Origin: LMUY01 sp965199555
Lineage (GTDB): Bacteria > Pseudomonadota > Alphaproteobacteria > Acetobacterales > Acetobacteraceae
Direction of reading: 5' to 3'
NCBI GenBank assembly: GCA_965199555.1
Contig: CBDASJ010000008.1
Span: 62,001 to 126,000, forward strand
DNA: 64,000 nucleotides
Of the stretch, positions 44,020-52,797 are shown one piece after another; the stretch's first letter is position 1; each line of letters starts with the position of its first letter. The notes under the pieces were generated by a model. That model saw nothing but the letters and a program-made list of their open reading frames with translations, ran no database searches and had not been told where the DNA came from. Both the position numbers and the translations under genes were made by a program.

Positions 44020-44298
44020 ATGCAGACGGCGATGATCGGATGGCCTGAACTGCCCGGGGCAGCATTCCGGCAGCGGGTTGGGCAAGCGCTGCAAGCCATG
44101 TTCCGGGTGCCCAAGGCAGATGAGGATATCCCCGAGGACCTCCGCCGCCTGTTGGATGACGAAGACGAGTTGTTCGACAACCGGGACGAGCCCGACCCCG
44201 GCTTGCCGAGCGCCGCCAAGGCGGGTTGGGCCTCGGGCATGGCGTTGTGCATCCCCAGCCTGTCGCTGCTCGGCCTGCTCTACTCGCTGCTGAAATAG
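44020..44298 (+). CDS. small membrane protein (92 aa), paralogue of the 43504 product
   Basis: GGGAG at 44008-44012 favours ATG 44020 over ATG 44017. The soluble part is acidic (DEDIPEDLRRLLDDEDELFDNRDEPD) and precedes one C-terminal transmembrane helix reading MALCIPSLSLLGLLYSLLK. The tail matches that of the 85-residue protein upstream, with a one-residue gap. I do not recognise a family. It ends 12 bases before the convergent amidohydrolase stop. Confidence 0.62.
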   Translation: MQTAMIGWPELPGAAFRQRVGQALQAMFRVPKADEDIPEDLRRLLDDEDELFDNRDEPDPGLPSAAKAGWASGMALCIPSLSLLGLLYSLLK

Positions 44299-44310
44299 CC
44301 CGGCGGGATG

Positions 44311-45537
44311 TCAGGCCTGCCGCTTGACGAACCGCCCGGCCTGCATGATCGCCGGGATGTGGGCGCCCTGCGCTTCCAGCAGCGTCCAATCGCGCAACGG
44401 GTCGCCATCGACCACCAGCAGGTCGGCGTCCGCCCCCGGCTCGATGATGCCGGCGCGCCCGCCCAGCCCGCATAGCTCCGCCGCCAGGGTGGTCGCCGAA
44501 CGCAGCACCTCCAGCGCCGGCAGCACGCGCGCCCGCAATGCGAACTCGCCCGATTGGTGGCGGTGCATGGCGCCCAGCAAGTCGGTGCCATAGGCCATGC
44601 GCACGCCCGCCTGGTGCAGGATCGACAGCGATTCCTGCCCGGCCTGCCGCACCGTCTCGATCTTCGCCACGCTGTCCAGCGCCATGCCGAGCGACGCCGC
44701 TTCCAGCGCCAGCCGTTCGTAGGTGATCAGCGTCGGCACCGCGAACGCCTTGGCTTCCGCCGCCATCCGGGCCGTGGCCGGCTGGATCAGGTTGCAATGC
44801 TCCAGCGAGTGCACGCCGCATTCCAGGGCCCGGCGGATCGCCGCATCCGTATACAGATGCGCGGACACGTAGGTGCCGTAATTGGTTGCCTCCTCCACCG
44901 CCGCCTTCAGCTCGTCGCGGGTGAACTGCAGCATGTGGATGGGGTCGGTCGGCGAGGCGATGCCGCCATTGGCCATCACCTTGATGAACTCCGCGCCGGC
45001 CCGCAGCTCCTCCCGCGCCGCCAGCCGCACCGCCTCCACCCCGTCGCACAGCCGGCCCATGGCGCCGACCCGGTGTTCGGACGGCCGGCGGTCGTCGGAG
45101 CGGATGCGCATGTCGCAATGCCCGCCGGTCTGGCTGAGCGCCTTGCCAGAAATCACCAGGCGCGGGCCGACGACCACGCCGGCGGCCTGCGCCTCCACCA
45201 GGCCACGGTCGGCACCGCCCACGTCACGCACCGTGGTGAAGCCGCGCATCAGCATCGCGGTCATGATCTGCCCGGCGCGCAACGCCGCCAGCGAGGACGG
45301 CTGCACCGTGTTGGCGGCCAGGTCGGCAAAGGCGGCGACCACGTGCACGTGTGCGTCGATCAGCCCCGGCATCAGCACGCGGCCGCCGAGGTCGAACCGC
45401 TCGGCGCCTTCGCTGCGGATCGGCCGGTCGGACACCTCGCGGATGGTGCCGCCTTCCACCAGCACTTCCATGCCGTCGCGCGGGCCGTCCCCGCGCGGGT
45501 CCAGCACGCGGCCGTTGACGAACAGGGTCTGGGTCAT
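44311..45537 (-). CDS. metal-dependent amidohydrolase (Xaa-Pro dipeptidase/imidazolonepropionase-like)
   Basis: The 408-residue TIM-barrel hydrolase has metal ligands His63 and His65 in DAHVHVV. A putative carboxylated Lys lies in EFIKVMANGGIAS, a His in YVSAHLYTDAA, another His in HSLEHCN, and the catalytic Asp in MAYGTDLLGAM. N- and C-terminal strands form the small beta-sandwich, and DADLLVVDGDPL is typical near the end. It hydrolyses amide or cyclic-amide bonds. The start overlaps the upstream peptidase stop (ATGA), so the two enzymes are made together and probably act in sequence on one substrate class. Confidence 0.9.
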   Translation of the reverse strand: MTQTLFVNGRVLDPRGDGPRDGMEVLVEGGTIREVSDRPIRSEGAERFDLGGRVLMPGLIDAHVHVVAAFADLAANTVQPSSLAALRAGQIMTAMLMRGFTTVRDVGGADRGLVEAQAAGVVVGPRLVISGKALSQTGGHCDMRIRSDDRRPSEHRVGAMGRLCDGVEAVRLAAREELRAGAEFIKVMANGGIASPTDPIHMLQFTRDELKAAVEEATNYGTYVSAHLYTDAAIRRALECGVHSLEHCNLIQPATARMAAEAKAFAVPTLITYERLALEAASLGMALDSVAKIETVRQAGQESLSILHQAGVRMAYGTDLLGAMHRHQSGEFALRARVLPALEVLRSATTLAAELCGLGGRAGIIEPGADADLLVVDGDPLRDWTLLEAQGAHIPAIMQAGRFVKRQA

Positions 45538-46754
45538 GCGGGCGTTCCCCCAATGCCGAACGGATCGTCGACGGAGTGGCACGGCTGCGTGAACCAGCGG
45601 GCGCCCGCATCCGTCATATAGATGATGTCTTCCAGCCGGACGCCAAACTCGCCGTAGATGCAGATCGTCGGTTCGTCGGAGAAGCACATGCCGGGCACCA
45701 GCGGCGTCATGTTGCCGCGGACCATGAACGACTCCTCGTGCACGTCCATGCCGATGCCATGCCCGGTGCGGTGTGGCAGGCCCGGCACCTTGTAGCCGGG
45801 GCCGAACCCCGCGGCCTCGATCACGCCGCGCGCCGCGATGTCCACCGCCTGGCACGGCGCGCCGAGCACGGCAGCGTCGAAGCCGGCCTGCTGCGCCCGT
45901 TGCTCCAGCTCCCAGATCTCGCGCTGGCGCGGTGTCGGCTCCCCGAACACGTAGGTGCGGGTGATGTCGGAGCGGTAGCCCTCCACGAAGCAGCCGGTGT
46001 CCACCAGCACCATGTCGCCGTCCGCCAGCGTTTGCGGATAGGGCACGCCGTGCGGGTAGGCGGTGGCCTCGCCGAACTGCACCGCGCGGGATGCCGGCTG
46101 TCCGCCCAGCTTGCGATGCGCGGCATCCAGGAAGCCCTGCACCTCGCCCGTGGTCATGCCCGCGCGCATGCAGCGCGCCGCCGCCTTCTGCACCGCCAGC
46201 GTGATGTCCATGGCCACCTGCATCAGCGCGATTTCTGCCGGCGACTTCACCTGGCGGCAGGCGGCGGTGATGGAAGCGGCGTTGGCGAAGCCGAAGCGGT
46301 TGCCCGCGCGGCGCAGCCCGTCCACGGTGAAGAACGGGGTCGCCGGGTCCACCGCGATCGTACCGCTGTCGTAGCCCTTGCTGCGCACCGTCTCGATCAC
46401 CAGCGCCGTCGGGTCCTCGTGCTCCTCCCAGCAGCGTATGTCGTCGCCGAACCGGAGGTACTCGCGGGTCTTCGGTTCCTCGAACGTCGGGCTGAGATAG
46501 GCGACCTCTCCCTCCACCGGGATCAAGGCGCCATGCAGCCGCTCCGTCAGGTTGAGCGCCACGCCGGTGAAGTAGCGCAAATTGGTGGAGGTATCGAGGT
46601 AGAGCGCCTCGACCCCCTGCTCCCGCATGAGGCGCTGCGCCTTGGCCACGCGCTGCTTCAGCTCCTCGACCCCGATCGGCGCGACGCCGGCGGTCATCGG
46701 CGTCATGCGCGCCAGTTCCGCCTCGAAATCCGACCCGCCGACACCCAGCACCAT
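45534..46754 (-). CDS. M24 family metallopeptidase (Xaa-Pro aminopeptidase/dipeptidase-like)
   Basis: The 406-residue protein has an N-terminal creatinase-like domain (about residues 1-150, with YLDTSTNLRYFTGVAL) and a C-terminal pita-bread domain. Five metal ligands are recognisable: Asp in MVLVDTG, Asp in YRSDITRTYVFG, His in PHRTGHGIGMDVHE, Glu in FSDEPTICI and Glu in GVRLEDIIYM. GGAGG with seven-base spacing selects ATG 46754; earlier in-frame ATGs (46799, 46760) lack it. It likely cleaves Xaa-Pro or related imide/amide bonds. It is divergent from a polyamine-type ABC transporter. Confidence 0.9.
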   Translation of the reverse strand: MVLGVGGSDFEAELARMTPMTAGVAPIGVEELKQRVAKAQRLMREQGVEALYLDTSTNLRYFTGVALNLTERLHGALIPVEGEVAYLSPTFEEPKTREYLRFGDDIRCWEEHEDPTALVIETVRSKGYDSGTIAVDPATPFFTVDGLRRAGNRFGFANAASITAACRQVKSPAEIALMQVAMDITLAVQKAAARCMRAGMTTGEVQGFLDAAHRKLGGQPASRAVQFGEATAYPHGVPYPQTLADGDMVLVDTGCFVEGYRSDITRTYVFGEPTPRQREIWELEQRAQQAGFDAAVLGAPCQAVDIAARGVIEAAGFGPGYKVPGLPHRTGHGIGMDVHEESFMVRGNMTPLVPGMCFSDEPTICIYGEFGVRLEDIIYMTDAGARWFTQPCHSVDDPFGIGGTPA

Positions 46755-46909
46755 GCGCATACCTCCGACGACCACACTATCGCCGCCGGACTGATGCACA
46801 AGGCCGGCATGATCCGCCTGCCGCTGCGAAAGCCCTGAGCGGCGAGTGACGAATGGGCTGATTGCCCACCTCGCCCGGCCATGGCACGCTGATTGCTCGC
46901 CGCAGGGCC

Positions 46910-47758
46910 ATGTCGGATCGAATGCTGCTGGACCACGCTGTCTTCGCGGATTCCTGGCGCGACCGCTCCGGCCGCTGGCTGGTGCACGTCCTCGTCGCGG
47001 TCGGGGCCGCGGTGATCTTCGTGCCGCTGGTGCTGACGCTCTTCCTTAGCGTCTTCGACGAAACGATCATCGTCTTTCCGCCGCATGGCTACACCCTGCG
47101 CTGGTATGCCCGCATCCTGCCGGAATTTGCCGGCCCGCTGCGCACCAGCCTGCTGACGGCGGCGGCGGCCGTGGTCGTCAGCCTGCTGGTTGGCGTGCCG
47201 GCCGGGATCGGGCTGTCGCGCTATCGCTTCCGCGGACGGGGCGCGGTGTCCACGCTGTTGCTGGCCCCGCTGACCATCCCCGGCGTGGCGATCGGGCTGG
47301 GCATCTTCGTGCTGGCCGTGATGCTCGAAGAGCGGACGGAGTGGCCGCTCAGCGGCTCCGTCCCGCTGATGGTGGCGGCCCACGTGGTGATCACCCTGCC
47401 CTGGGTGGTGCGGCTCTGCCTCGCCTCCCTGGCCAACCACGACCGCGCGGCGGAGGAGGCGGCGGCCAGCCTGGGCGCCCGGCCGCTGACCGTGATCTGG
47501 CGGGTGACGCTGCCGGCGATGCGGGGCGGCATCGTCGCCGGGGCGCTGTTCGCCTTCATCTGGTCGTTCGAGAACCTGGAGATGACGCTGTTCCTCACCG
47601 CGCCGGGCGTCACCACCCTGCCGATCGCGGTGCTGCAATACCTGCAATACCATATCGACCCGCTGGTCGCCGCCATGGCGGTGGCGCAGGTGGTGCTGGT
47701 GGGCGGCGTGCTGCTCGTGCTGGATCGGCTGGTGCCGGTGGCACGGGTGGTCGCGTGA
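46910..47758 (+). CDS. ABC transporter permease (PotC-like, spermidine/putrescine family)
   Basis: The 282-residue inner-membrane protein has six hydrophobic segments and the cytoplasmic EAA loop EEAAASLGARPLTVIWRVTLP near residues 178-198. LSVFDETIIVFPPHGYTLRWY near residue 45 is typical of PotC-type permeases. ATG 46910 follows AGGGC. The stop overlaps the ATPase start (GTGA). It is the first gene of a four-gene transporter operon (permease, ATPase, binding protein, second permease). Confidence 0.92.
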   Translation: MSDRMLLDHAVFADSWRDRSGRWLVHVLVAVGAAVIFVPLVLTLFLSVFDETIIVFPPHGYTLRWYARILPEFAGPLRTSLLTAAAAVVVSLLVGVPAGIGLSRYRFRGRGAVSTLLLAPLTIPGVAIGLGIFVLAVMLEERTEWPLSGSVPLMVAAHVVITLPWVVRLCLASLANHDRAAEEAAASLGARPLTVIWRVTLPAMRGGIVAGALFAFIWSFENLEMTLFLTAPGVTTLPIAVLQYLQYHIDPLVAAMAVAQVVLVGGVLLVLDRLVPVARVVA

Positions 47759-48867
47759 GCCGGCTGCAGCTCGACCGGCTGGGCAAAAGCTTTGGCAGCG
47801 CGGTGGCGGTCGATTCCGTCAGCCTGGACATCGCGCAGGGTGAGATGGTGGTGCTGCTCGGGCCGTCCGGCTGCGGCAAGACGACGACGCTGCGCATGAT
47901 CGCCGGCTTCGTCGCGGCCAGCGCGGGCGACATCCTGCTGGACGGGCGCAGCATCCTGCGCCTGCCGCCCTACAAGCGCGACCTGGGATTGGTGTTCCAA
48001 AGCTACGCGCTGTTCCCCCATTTGTCGGTGGCGCGCAACATCGCCTTCGGGCTGGAAATGCGCGGCGTGCGGCCCCCAGCGCGGGACGCCCGCGTGGCGG
48101 AGATGCTGCGGCTCACCCGGCTGGAGCCGCTGGCGGACCGCCTGCCCCGACAGCTCTCCGGCGGCCAACAGCAGCGCGTCGCCCTGGCCCGCGCCCTGGC
48201 GATCCAGCCGCGCGTGCTGCTGCTGGACGAGCCGCTGTCCAACCTGGACGCGGCGCTGCGGGCGGAGGTGGGGCGCGACATCCGCCTGCTGCAACGCACC
48301 GCCGGGCTGACCACGATCATGGTCACGCATGACCAGGACGAGGCCATGGCGATGGCCGACCGTCTGGTGGTGATGAAGGACGGCCGCGTGCAGCAAACCG
48401 GCACCCAGCAGGACGTTTATGAGCGCCCGGCCACGCCCTTCGTCGCCGGCTTCATCGGCCGCAGCAATATGCTGCCGGGCATCCAAGCGGACGGGGCGGT
48501 GCTGGCGGACGGCGCCACAGTGCGGCTCGCAGGCGAGTACGCGGGCGCCGGCCCCTGCACGCTGGCCTTGCGGCCGGAGCGGCTGTCGCTCGCTCCGGCC
48601 GCGGAGCCGGGTCTGGGCAGCGTGGCGGGAACCGTGGAACTGGTCAGCTACCTTGGCCCGGTGCGCGAACATCTGGTGCGGCTGGGGCCGTCGCTTCGCG
48701 TGCTAGTGCGCGACAGCACGGCCCGCGCCGCCCCCGCGCTCGCCGCCGGGGACGTCGTGACGGTCCAATGGGAGGTCGCGGCGGAGCGCCTGTTCGATGC
48801 CGACGGCGCCCCGGTGCCGTGCCTGCCCGCCAGAACCATTCAAGCAAGGATGATCCACCATGTCTGA
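47755..48867 (+). CDS. ABC transporter ATP-binding protein (PotA-like)
   Basis: The 370-residue ATPase energises the adjacent permeases. Walker A GPSGCGKTT near residue 37, Q-loop LVFQSYALFPHLSV, signature LSGGQQQR, Walker B VLLLDEPLSNLD and H-loop MVTHDQDEA are intact. A C-terminal TOBE regulatory domain (about residues 245-360) is present, as in spermidine/putrescine importers. GTG 47755 overlaps the upstream stop, and the 3' end overlaps the binding-protein gene by eight bases. Confidence 0.95.
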   Translation: MSRLQLDRLGKSFGSAVAVDSVSLDIAQGEMVVLLGPSGCGKTTTLRMIAGFVAASAGDILLDGRSILRLPPYKRDLGLVFQSYALFPHLSVARNIAFGLEMRGVRPPARDARVAEMLRLTRLEPLADRLPRQLSGGQQQRVALARALAIQPRVLLLDEPLSNLDAALRAEVGRDIRLLQRTAGLTTIMVTHDQDEAMAMADRLVVMKDGRVQQTGTQQDVYERPATPFVAGFIGRSNMLPGIQADGAVLADGATVRLAGEYAGAGPCTLALRPERLSLAPAAEPGLGSVAGTVELVSYLGPVREHLVRLGPSLRVLVRDSTARAAPALAAGDVVTVQWEVAAERLFDADGAPVPCLPARTIQARMIHHV

Positions 48868-49897
48868 CGCGTTCCGCCTGTCGCGCCGAGCTGCCCTCGG
48901 CGGTGCCGCCGCGCTGCCCTTCGCGGCCGGGCCCGCCTTGGCCGAGGACAGCATGGTCATCGCCACCTGGGGCGGCGACTACGCCAACCTGCTGCGCGAC
49001 AACGTCGAGAAGCCGATCCTGACGCCGGAAGGGATCGCGGTGACGCAGGACGTGGGCGACGAGGACCCGCGCGTGGCCAAGCTGTATGCGCAACGCCGCC
49101 TGCCGCGCGGGGCGGATGACGTGGTGTGCCTGCAAGGGGTGCGCGGCCACGAGGTGGGCGAGGCCGGGCTGGTGGAGGCGATCGACGCCAGCAAGGTGCC
49201 GAACCTGGCCAACGTGCTGCCGAACCTGAAATCACCGTTCTACGCCCCGCATATCTGGAGCCCGCAGATCATCATCTACAACCCGGACAAGGTGAAGGAG
49301 CCGCCTAAGACCTTCACCGACCTGCTGGACCCGAAATACAAGGGCCGGGTCGGCGTGGGCGACATCAACTACTTCTACATCATGATGGCGGCGGCGCTGG
49401 CGGCGACCGGCGACGTGAACAAGGTCGATTCCGACGAGGCCAAGGCGCTGGCGCTGAAGCTGAACGCCAACGGCTTGCGGCTATACCCGTCCACGGATGC
49501 CATCGGCGCCGGCATCAAGTCCGGGGAGATCGACGTCGGCATCATGTGGCTGGCCCGCGTCATCATGTGGCAGAACGCCGGCATCCCGGTGAAGGCGCAG
49601 TTCCCCACCGAAGGCTCCGTGCTCTACATCTCCGGCATGGTGGTGCCGAAGAACGCGGCCAACAAGCCGGCTGCCTTCAAGTACCTCAACGCCATGCTGG
49701 AGCCGGCGGCGCAGACGCGGTTTGCCGAACGCATGGGCTACCTGCCGACGGTGGACAACTGCAAGCTGGTGGGCAAGGTCGGCGAGCAACTGGCCCTGCC
49801 CGACCCGGCGCCCAAGCTGTTCCCGCCCAACTACGACATCACCGGCAAGCTGCAAGGCCCGACATCGGAGTGGTGGAAGAAGAACGTGCAGGGCTGA
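48860..49897 (+). CDS. polyamine-type ABC transporter substrate-binding protein
   Basis: A 345-residue periplasmic protein with a Tat-like signal peptide (LSRRAALGGAAALPF, cleavage near ALA-E at residue 29). The type II binding fold begins MVIATWGGDYANLLRDNV. PQIIIYNPDKVKEPP near residue 135, FTDLLDPKYKGRVGVGD and IKSGEIDVGIMW are characteristic of PotD/PotF-like proteins. The ligand is not fixed; polyamine, dipeptide or opine-like compounds are possible given the divergent peptidase genes. It is the third gene of the transporter operon. Confidence 0.92.
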   Translation: MSDAFRLSRRAALGGAAALPFAAGPALAEDSMVIATWGGDYANLLRDNVEKPILTPEGIAVTQDVGDEDPRVAKLYAQRRLPRGADDVVCLQGVRGHEVGEAGLVEAIDASKVPNLANVLPNLKSPFYAPHIWSPQIIIYNPDKVKEPPKTFTDLLDPKYKGRVGVGDINYFYIMMAAALAATGDVNKVDSDEAKALALKLNANGLRLYPSTDAIGAGIKSGEIDVGIMWLARVIMWQNAGIPVKAQFPTEGSVLYISGMVVPKNAANKPAAFKYLNAMLEPAAQTRFAERMGYLPTVDNCKLVGKVGEQLALPDPAPKLFPPNYDITGKLQGPTSEWWKKNVQG

Positions 49898-49900
49898 GGC

Positions 49901-50779
49901 ATGGAGGCCGTCGCCACCCGCCTGCCGGCGAGCCTGGGCGAACGCCAGGCCGGGGCGGCGACGGCGTTCCTGTCCCCTGCCCTGCTGGTCGTCACGGCTA
50001 TGCTGGTGGCGCCGCTGCTGCTGGTGCTGCGCTTCAGCCTGAACCAGTACGACGCGACCGAACTGATGATCGAGACGGTCACCGGCGCCAACTACCTGCG
50101 CTTCGTCGCCGACCCGTTCTATGTCGGGGTGCTGCGCAGCACGCTCGGGGTGGCGCTGGCCACGACGGCGCTGTGCCTGCTGCTGGGGCTGCCGCTGGCG
50201 TATCGGCTGGCGCGCATGACCAGCCGGTGGAAGACGCTGTGCATGCTGGGCGTCGTGCTGCCGCTTTTCGTCAGCAGCGTGGTGCGGATGGTCGGCTGGA
50301 TGATCCTGTTCGCCCATGGCGGTGCCATCGACAACCTGGTGCGCGGCGTCACCGGCCGCGGGTTCGAGCTGATGTACACGCCGTTCGCCGTGGTCATGGG
50401 CATCGTGTCGGTCAACCTGCCCTTCGTGGTGCTAACGGTGCAAAGCACGATCGAGACGATCGACCCCCGGGTGGAAGAAGCGGCGCAAAGCCTCGGCGCA
50501 CCGCCGGGTCGCAGCTTTTGGCGGGTGGTGTGGCCCCTGGCGTTGCCCGGCATCGCGATCGCCGGCGTGCTGTGCTTCATCCTGGCGATGAACGCGTTCG
50601 CCACGCCGTATCTGCTGGGCGGCCCGCGGTTTCAGATGATGGCACCGCTGATCTATTGGGAGTTCAGCACCAACAATAATTGGCCATTCGCCTCCGCCAT
50701 GGCATTGGTGCTAATGAGCACAACGCTGGTGCTGACCGCCGGCAGCAACCTGATCATCCCGCGCCGCTATCGCGGGTGA
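49901..50779 (+). CDS. ABC transporter permease (PotB-like)
   Basis: The 292-residue inner-membrane permease has six transmembrane segments and the EAA loop EEAAQSLGAPPGRSFWRVVWP near residue 192. LLLVLRFSLNQYDATELMI lies after the first helix and FATPYLLGGPRFQMMAPLIY near the end is typical of PotB-type components. It starts four bases after the binding-protein stop and completes the transporter. I see no clear terminator before the next gene. Confidence 0.92.
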   Translation: MEAVATRLPASLGERQAGAATAFLSPALLVVTAMLVAPLLLVLRFSLNQYDATELMIETVTGANYLRFVADPFYVGVLRSTLGVALATTALCLLLGLPLAYRLARMTSRWKTLCMLGVVLPLFVSSVVRMVGWMILFAHGGAIDNLVRGVTGRGFELMYTPFAVVMGIVSVNLPFVVLTVQSTIETIDPRVEEAAQSLGAPPGRSFWRVVWPLALPGIAIAGVLCFILAMNAFATPYLLGGPRFQMMAPLIYWEFSTNNNWPFASAMALVLMSTTLVLTAGSNLIIPRRYRG

Positions 50780-50887
50780 CCGCCGAGCGGGCACTGACCT
50801 GGGTGGCGGTGTCCCATTTGTGTTAGCAAATGGCGTGAAACCAAGCATGCCGGCGATCTTTCGTGGTCGCTGACGCGGAGACGGCCC

Positions 50888-52762
50888 ATGACTGGCGGCA
50901 ACACGACCGAGCCGCGTGAATTGCTGGTGCAGCGGTTCCTGATCGACTCACCTTTGGCCAAGCGTCCCTTGTACTGGCGAGCCAAGCGGCGTGGTCGTGC
51001 GACACCGCAGATCACCGTCGCGGATGATGGCACGATGGCCATCGGCGAACAAACCACACTCAACTTCGACACGTACTTCAACGCCTTCTTTGAAGCACCA
51101 TGGCGCCGCAACACCGTTCTCGGCAGGCTGACGCTTCGGTTAAAAATAACCGGCGAATGCGACATCCGGGTGTTCCGCCGCACGCCGGATGCAACATCGG
51201 TAATGGCGGAGCGGTCGGTGACCGGGCCGGTCGTCGAGTTCCACTTCGATGACGATGGCATGCATTTCCGCCAGCAGGGCGTGCTTTCGGTCGAACTGAC
51301 GACGCATAAAAGCCCGGTGCAATGGCTCGGTGGGGAGTGGGTCTGCCAGGCCAGACCGGGGCCGGCAACTGGGCTCGCGTTGGTCTTCTGCACCTTCAAC
51401 CGGGAAGACGACATCGCCCGCATCTTGCAGTGCATTGCCGCCGATCCGTGTCTGGTTGATCGGTTGGCACGGGTCTTCGTGGTGAACCAGGGCCGACCCT
51501 TCCCGGACAGCCATCGCGGCCTCAGCACGGCATCCCAACGTCTCGGTTCGAAACTGCACGTCATCGAACAGGGCAATTTCGGCGGGGCGGGCGGATTCAG
51601 CCGCGGCTTGCTGGCCTGCCTGGAAGACCCGGACGTGACCCATGCGGTGCTTCTGGACGACGATATCGAGCTTGAGCCGGACTCGATCCTGCGCATGGCG
51701 TCCTTTTTTCAGCTGGCCAAATCGGATGTCGCGGTGGGTGGCCAGATGCTGGATGCCGTGCGTCCCACCCGGCTATACGAGGCGGGAGCCGTGATCTCGG
51801 AGCGGCACTGGGCCTTCCAACCGCAGTTCCACGACGTTGACCTCGCTCAGCCCGAGCACCTGACCGCCCTGGGCCAACCGGCGCCCATCCATTATAACGG
51901 ATGGTGGTGCTGCGGCTTCCCGCTCGCGCTGATCCGGCAAGTGGGCCTGCCCTTGCCGTGCTTCATTCGGGGCGACGACGTCGAGTTGGGGCTGCGCCTG
52001 CATCAGCAGGGTGTGCCAACACTGTCGCTTGCCGGCATCGGCGTTTGGCACCAGCCATTCTACCTCAAGCTCGGTAGCTGGCAGCTCTACTACGAAACGC
52101 GCAACATGCTGATCACGGCGGCGCTGCATCAGGGGCCGGGCCGATGGGGCGTGGTCCGGCGCATGTCGCGCCACTTCCTGGTTCATCTCCTCACCTTCCG
52201 GTATTACAGCGCGGCGTTGATCCTGCAGGGCATCGACGACTTCCTGTCGGGTCCCGACATCCTGCACGGATCGCCGCTTCGGGTGCATGCCGGGTTGGAG
52301 CGCCATCGTAAGCAGCATCCGCCACGGGAAAGCTCACGCGACCAGGTCATCTACGAGCAACCGGTGAGAAGCGGTCGGCCCCTGATCGGCCGCGCCGCCT
52401 ATTTGTGGACCTTGGCGAAGCTGCTGGTTTATCACGGCTGTGCCCCCACGCGCCCGGCCCCCGTGCGCCTGCTGCCGGTCGAGCGTTTCAACTGGCCGGC
52501 GATCCAGGGCGTCGAGCATGTGGCGGTGGAAACCTGGTGGGACGCGGCGCTGCCGACCTTCCATCGCTCACGGGAAGATTTTCGCCGGCTGGGTGGCCAT
52601 GCGCTGCGAACGCTGTGGCGTCTTTACACGCGGGGTCCCGCAGCCACGGCAACCTGGCAGGCGGCGTTTCCCAAGCTGGTGTCGGTGTCGTTCTGGAAAG
52701 AATATTTGGGCATCGCCCCGTCAGCCGCCTCCGTCCATGACGTGCCGAAAGCCGCGGAATAG
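50888..52762 (+). CDS. GlfT2-like galactofuranosyltransferase (GT2)
   Basis: The 624-residue protein matches the layout of GlfT2. An N-terminal beta-sandwich (about residues 1-155) is followed by a GT-A domain with LALVFCTFNREDDIAR and IEQGNFGGAGGFSRG. The metal-binding DDD lies in VLLDDDIELEPDS. WWCCGFPLALI, the catalytic-base region CFIRGDDVELGLRL and a C-terminal helical part come after, with GVWHQPFYLKLGSWQLYYETRN between. It would add galactofuranose units from UDP-Galf to a surface glycan. No glf (UDP-galactopyranose mutase) gene is adjacent. The sequence is somewhat AT-richer than its neighbours. Confidence 0.85.
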   Translation: MTGGNTTEPRELLVQRFLIDSPLAKRPLYWRAKRRGRATPQITVADDGTMAIGEQTTLNFDTYFNAFFEAPWRRNTVLGRLTLRLKITGECDIRVFRRTPDATSVMAERSVTGPVVEFHFDDDGMHFRQQGVLSVELTTHKSPVQWLGGEWVCQARPGPATGLALVFCTFNREDDIARILQCIAADPCLVDRLARVFVVNQGRPFPDSHRGLSTASQRLGSKLHVIEQGNFGGAGGFSRGLLACLEDPDVTHAVLLDDDIELEPDSILRMASFFQLAKSDVAVGGQMLDAVRPTRLYEAGAVISERHWAFQPQFHDVDLAQPEHLTALGQPAPIHYNGWWCCGFPLALIRQVGLPLPCFIRGDDVELGLRLHQQGVPTLSLAGIGVWHQPFYLKLGSWQLYYETRNMLITAALHQGPGRWGVVRRMSRHFLVHLLTFRYYSAALILQGIDDFLSGPDILHGSPLRVHAGLERHRKQHPPRESSRDQVIYEQPVRSGRPLIGRAAYLWTLAKLLVYHGCAPTRPAPVRLLPVERFNWPAIQGVEHVAVETWWDAALPTFHRSREDFRRLGGHALRTLWRLYTRGPAATATWQAAFPKLVSVSFWKEYLGIAPSAASVHDVPKAAE

Positions 52763-52797
52763 TTCTGCACCATCCTGACGAAGACCTGCCCCGTACC

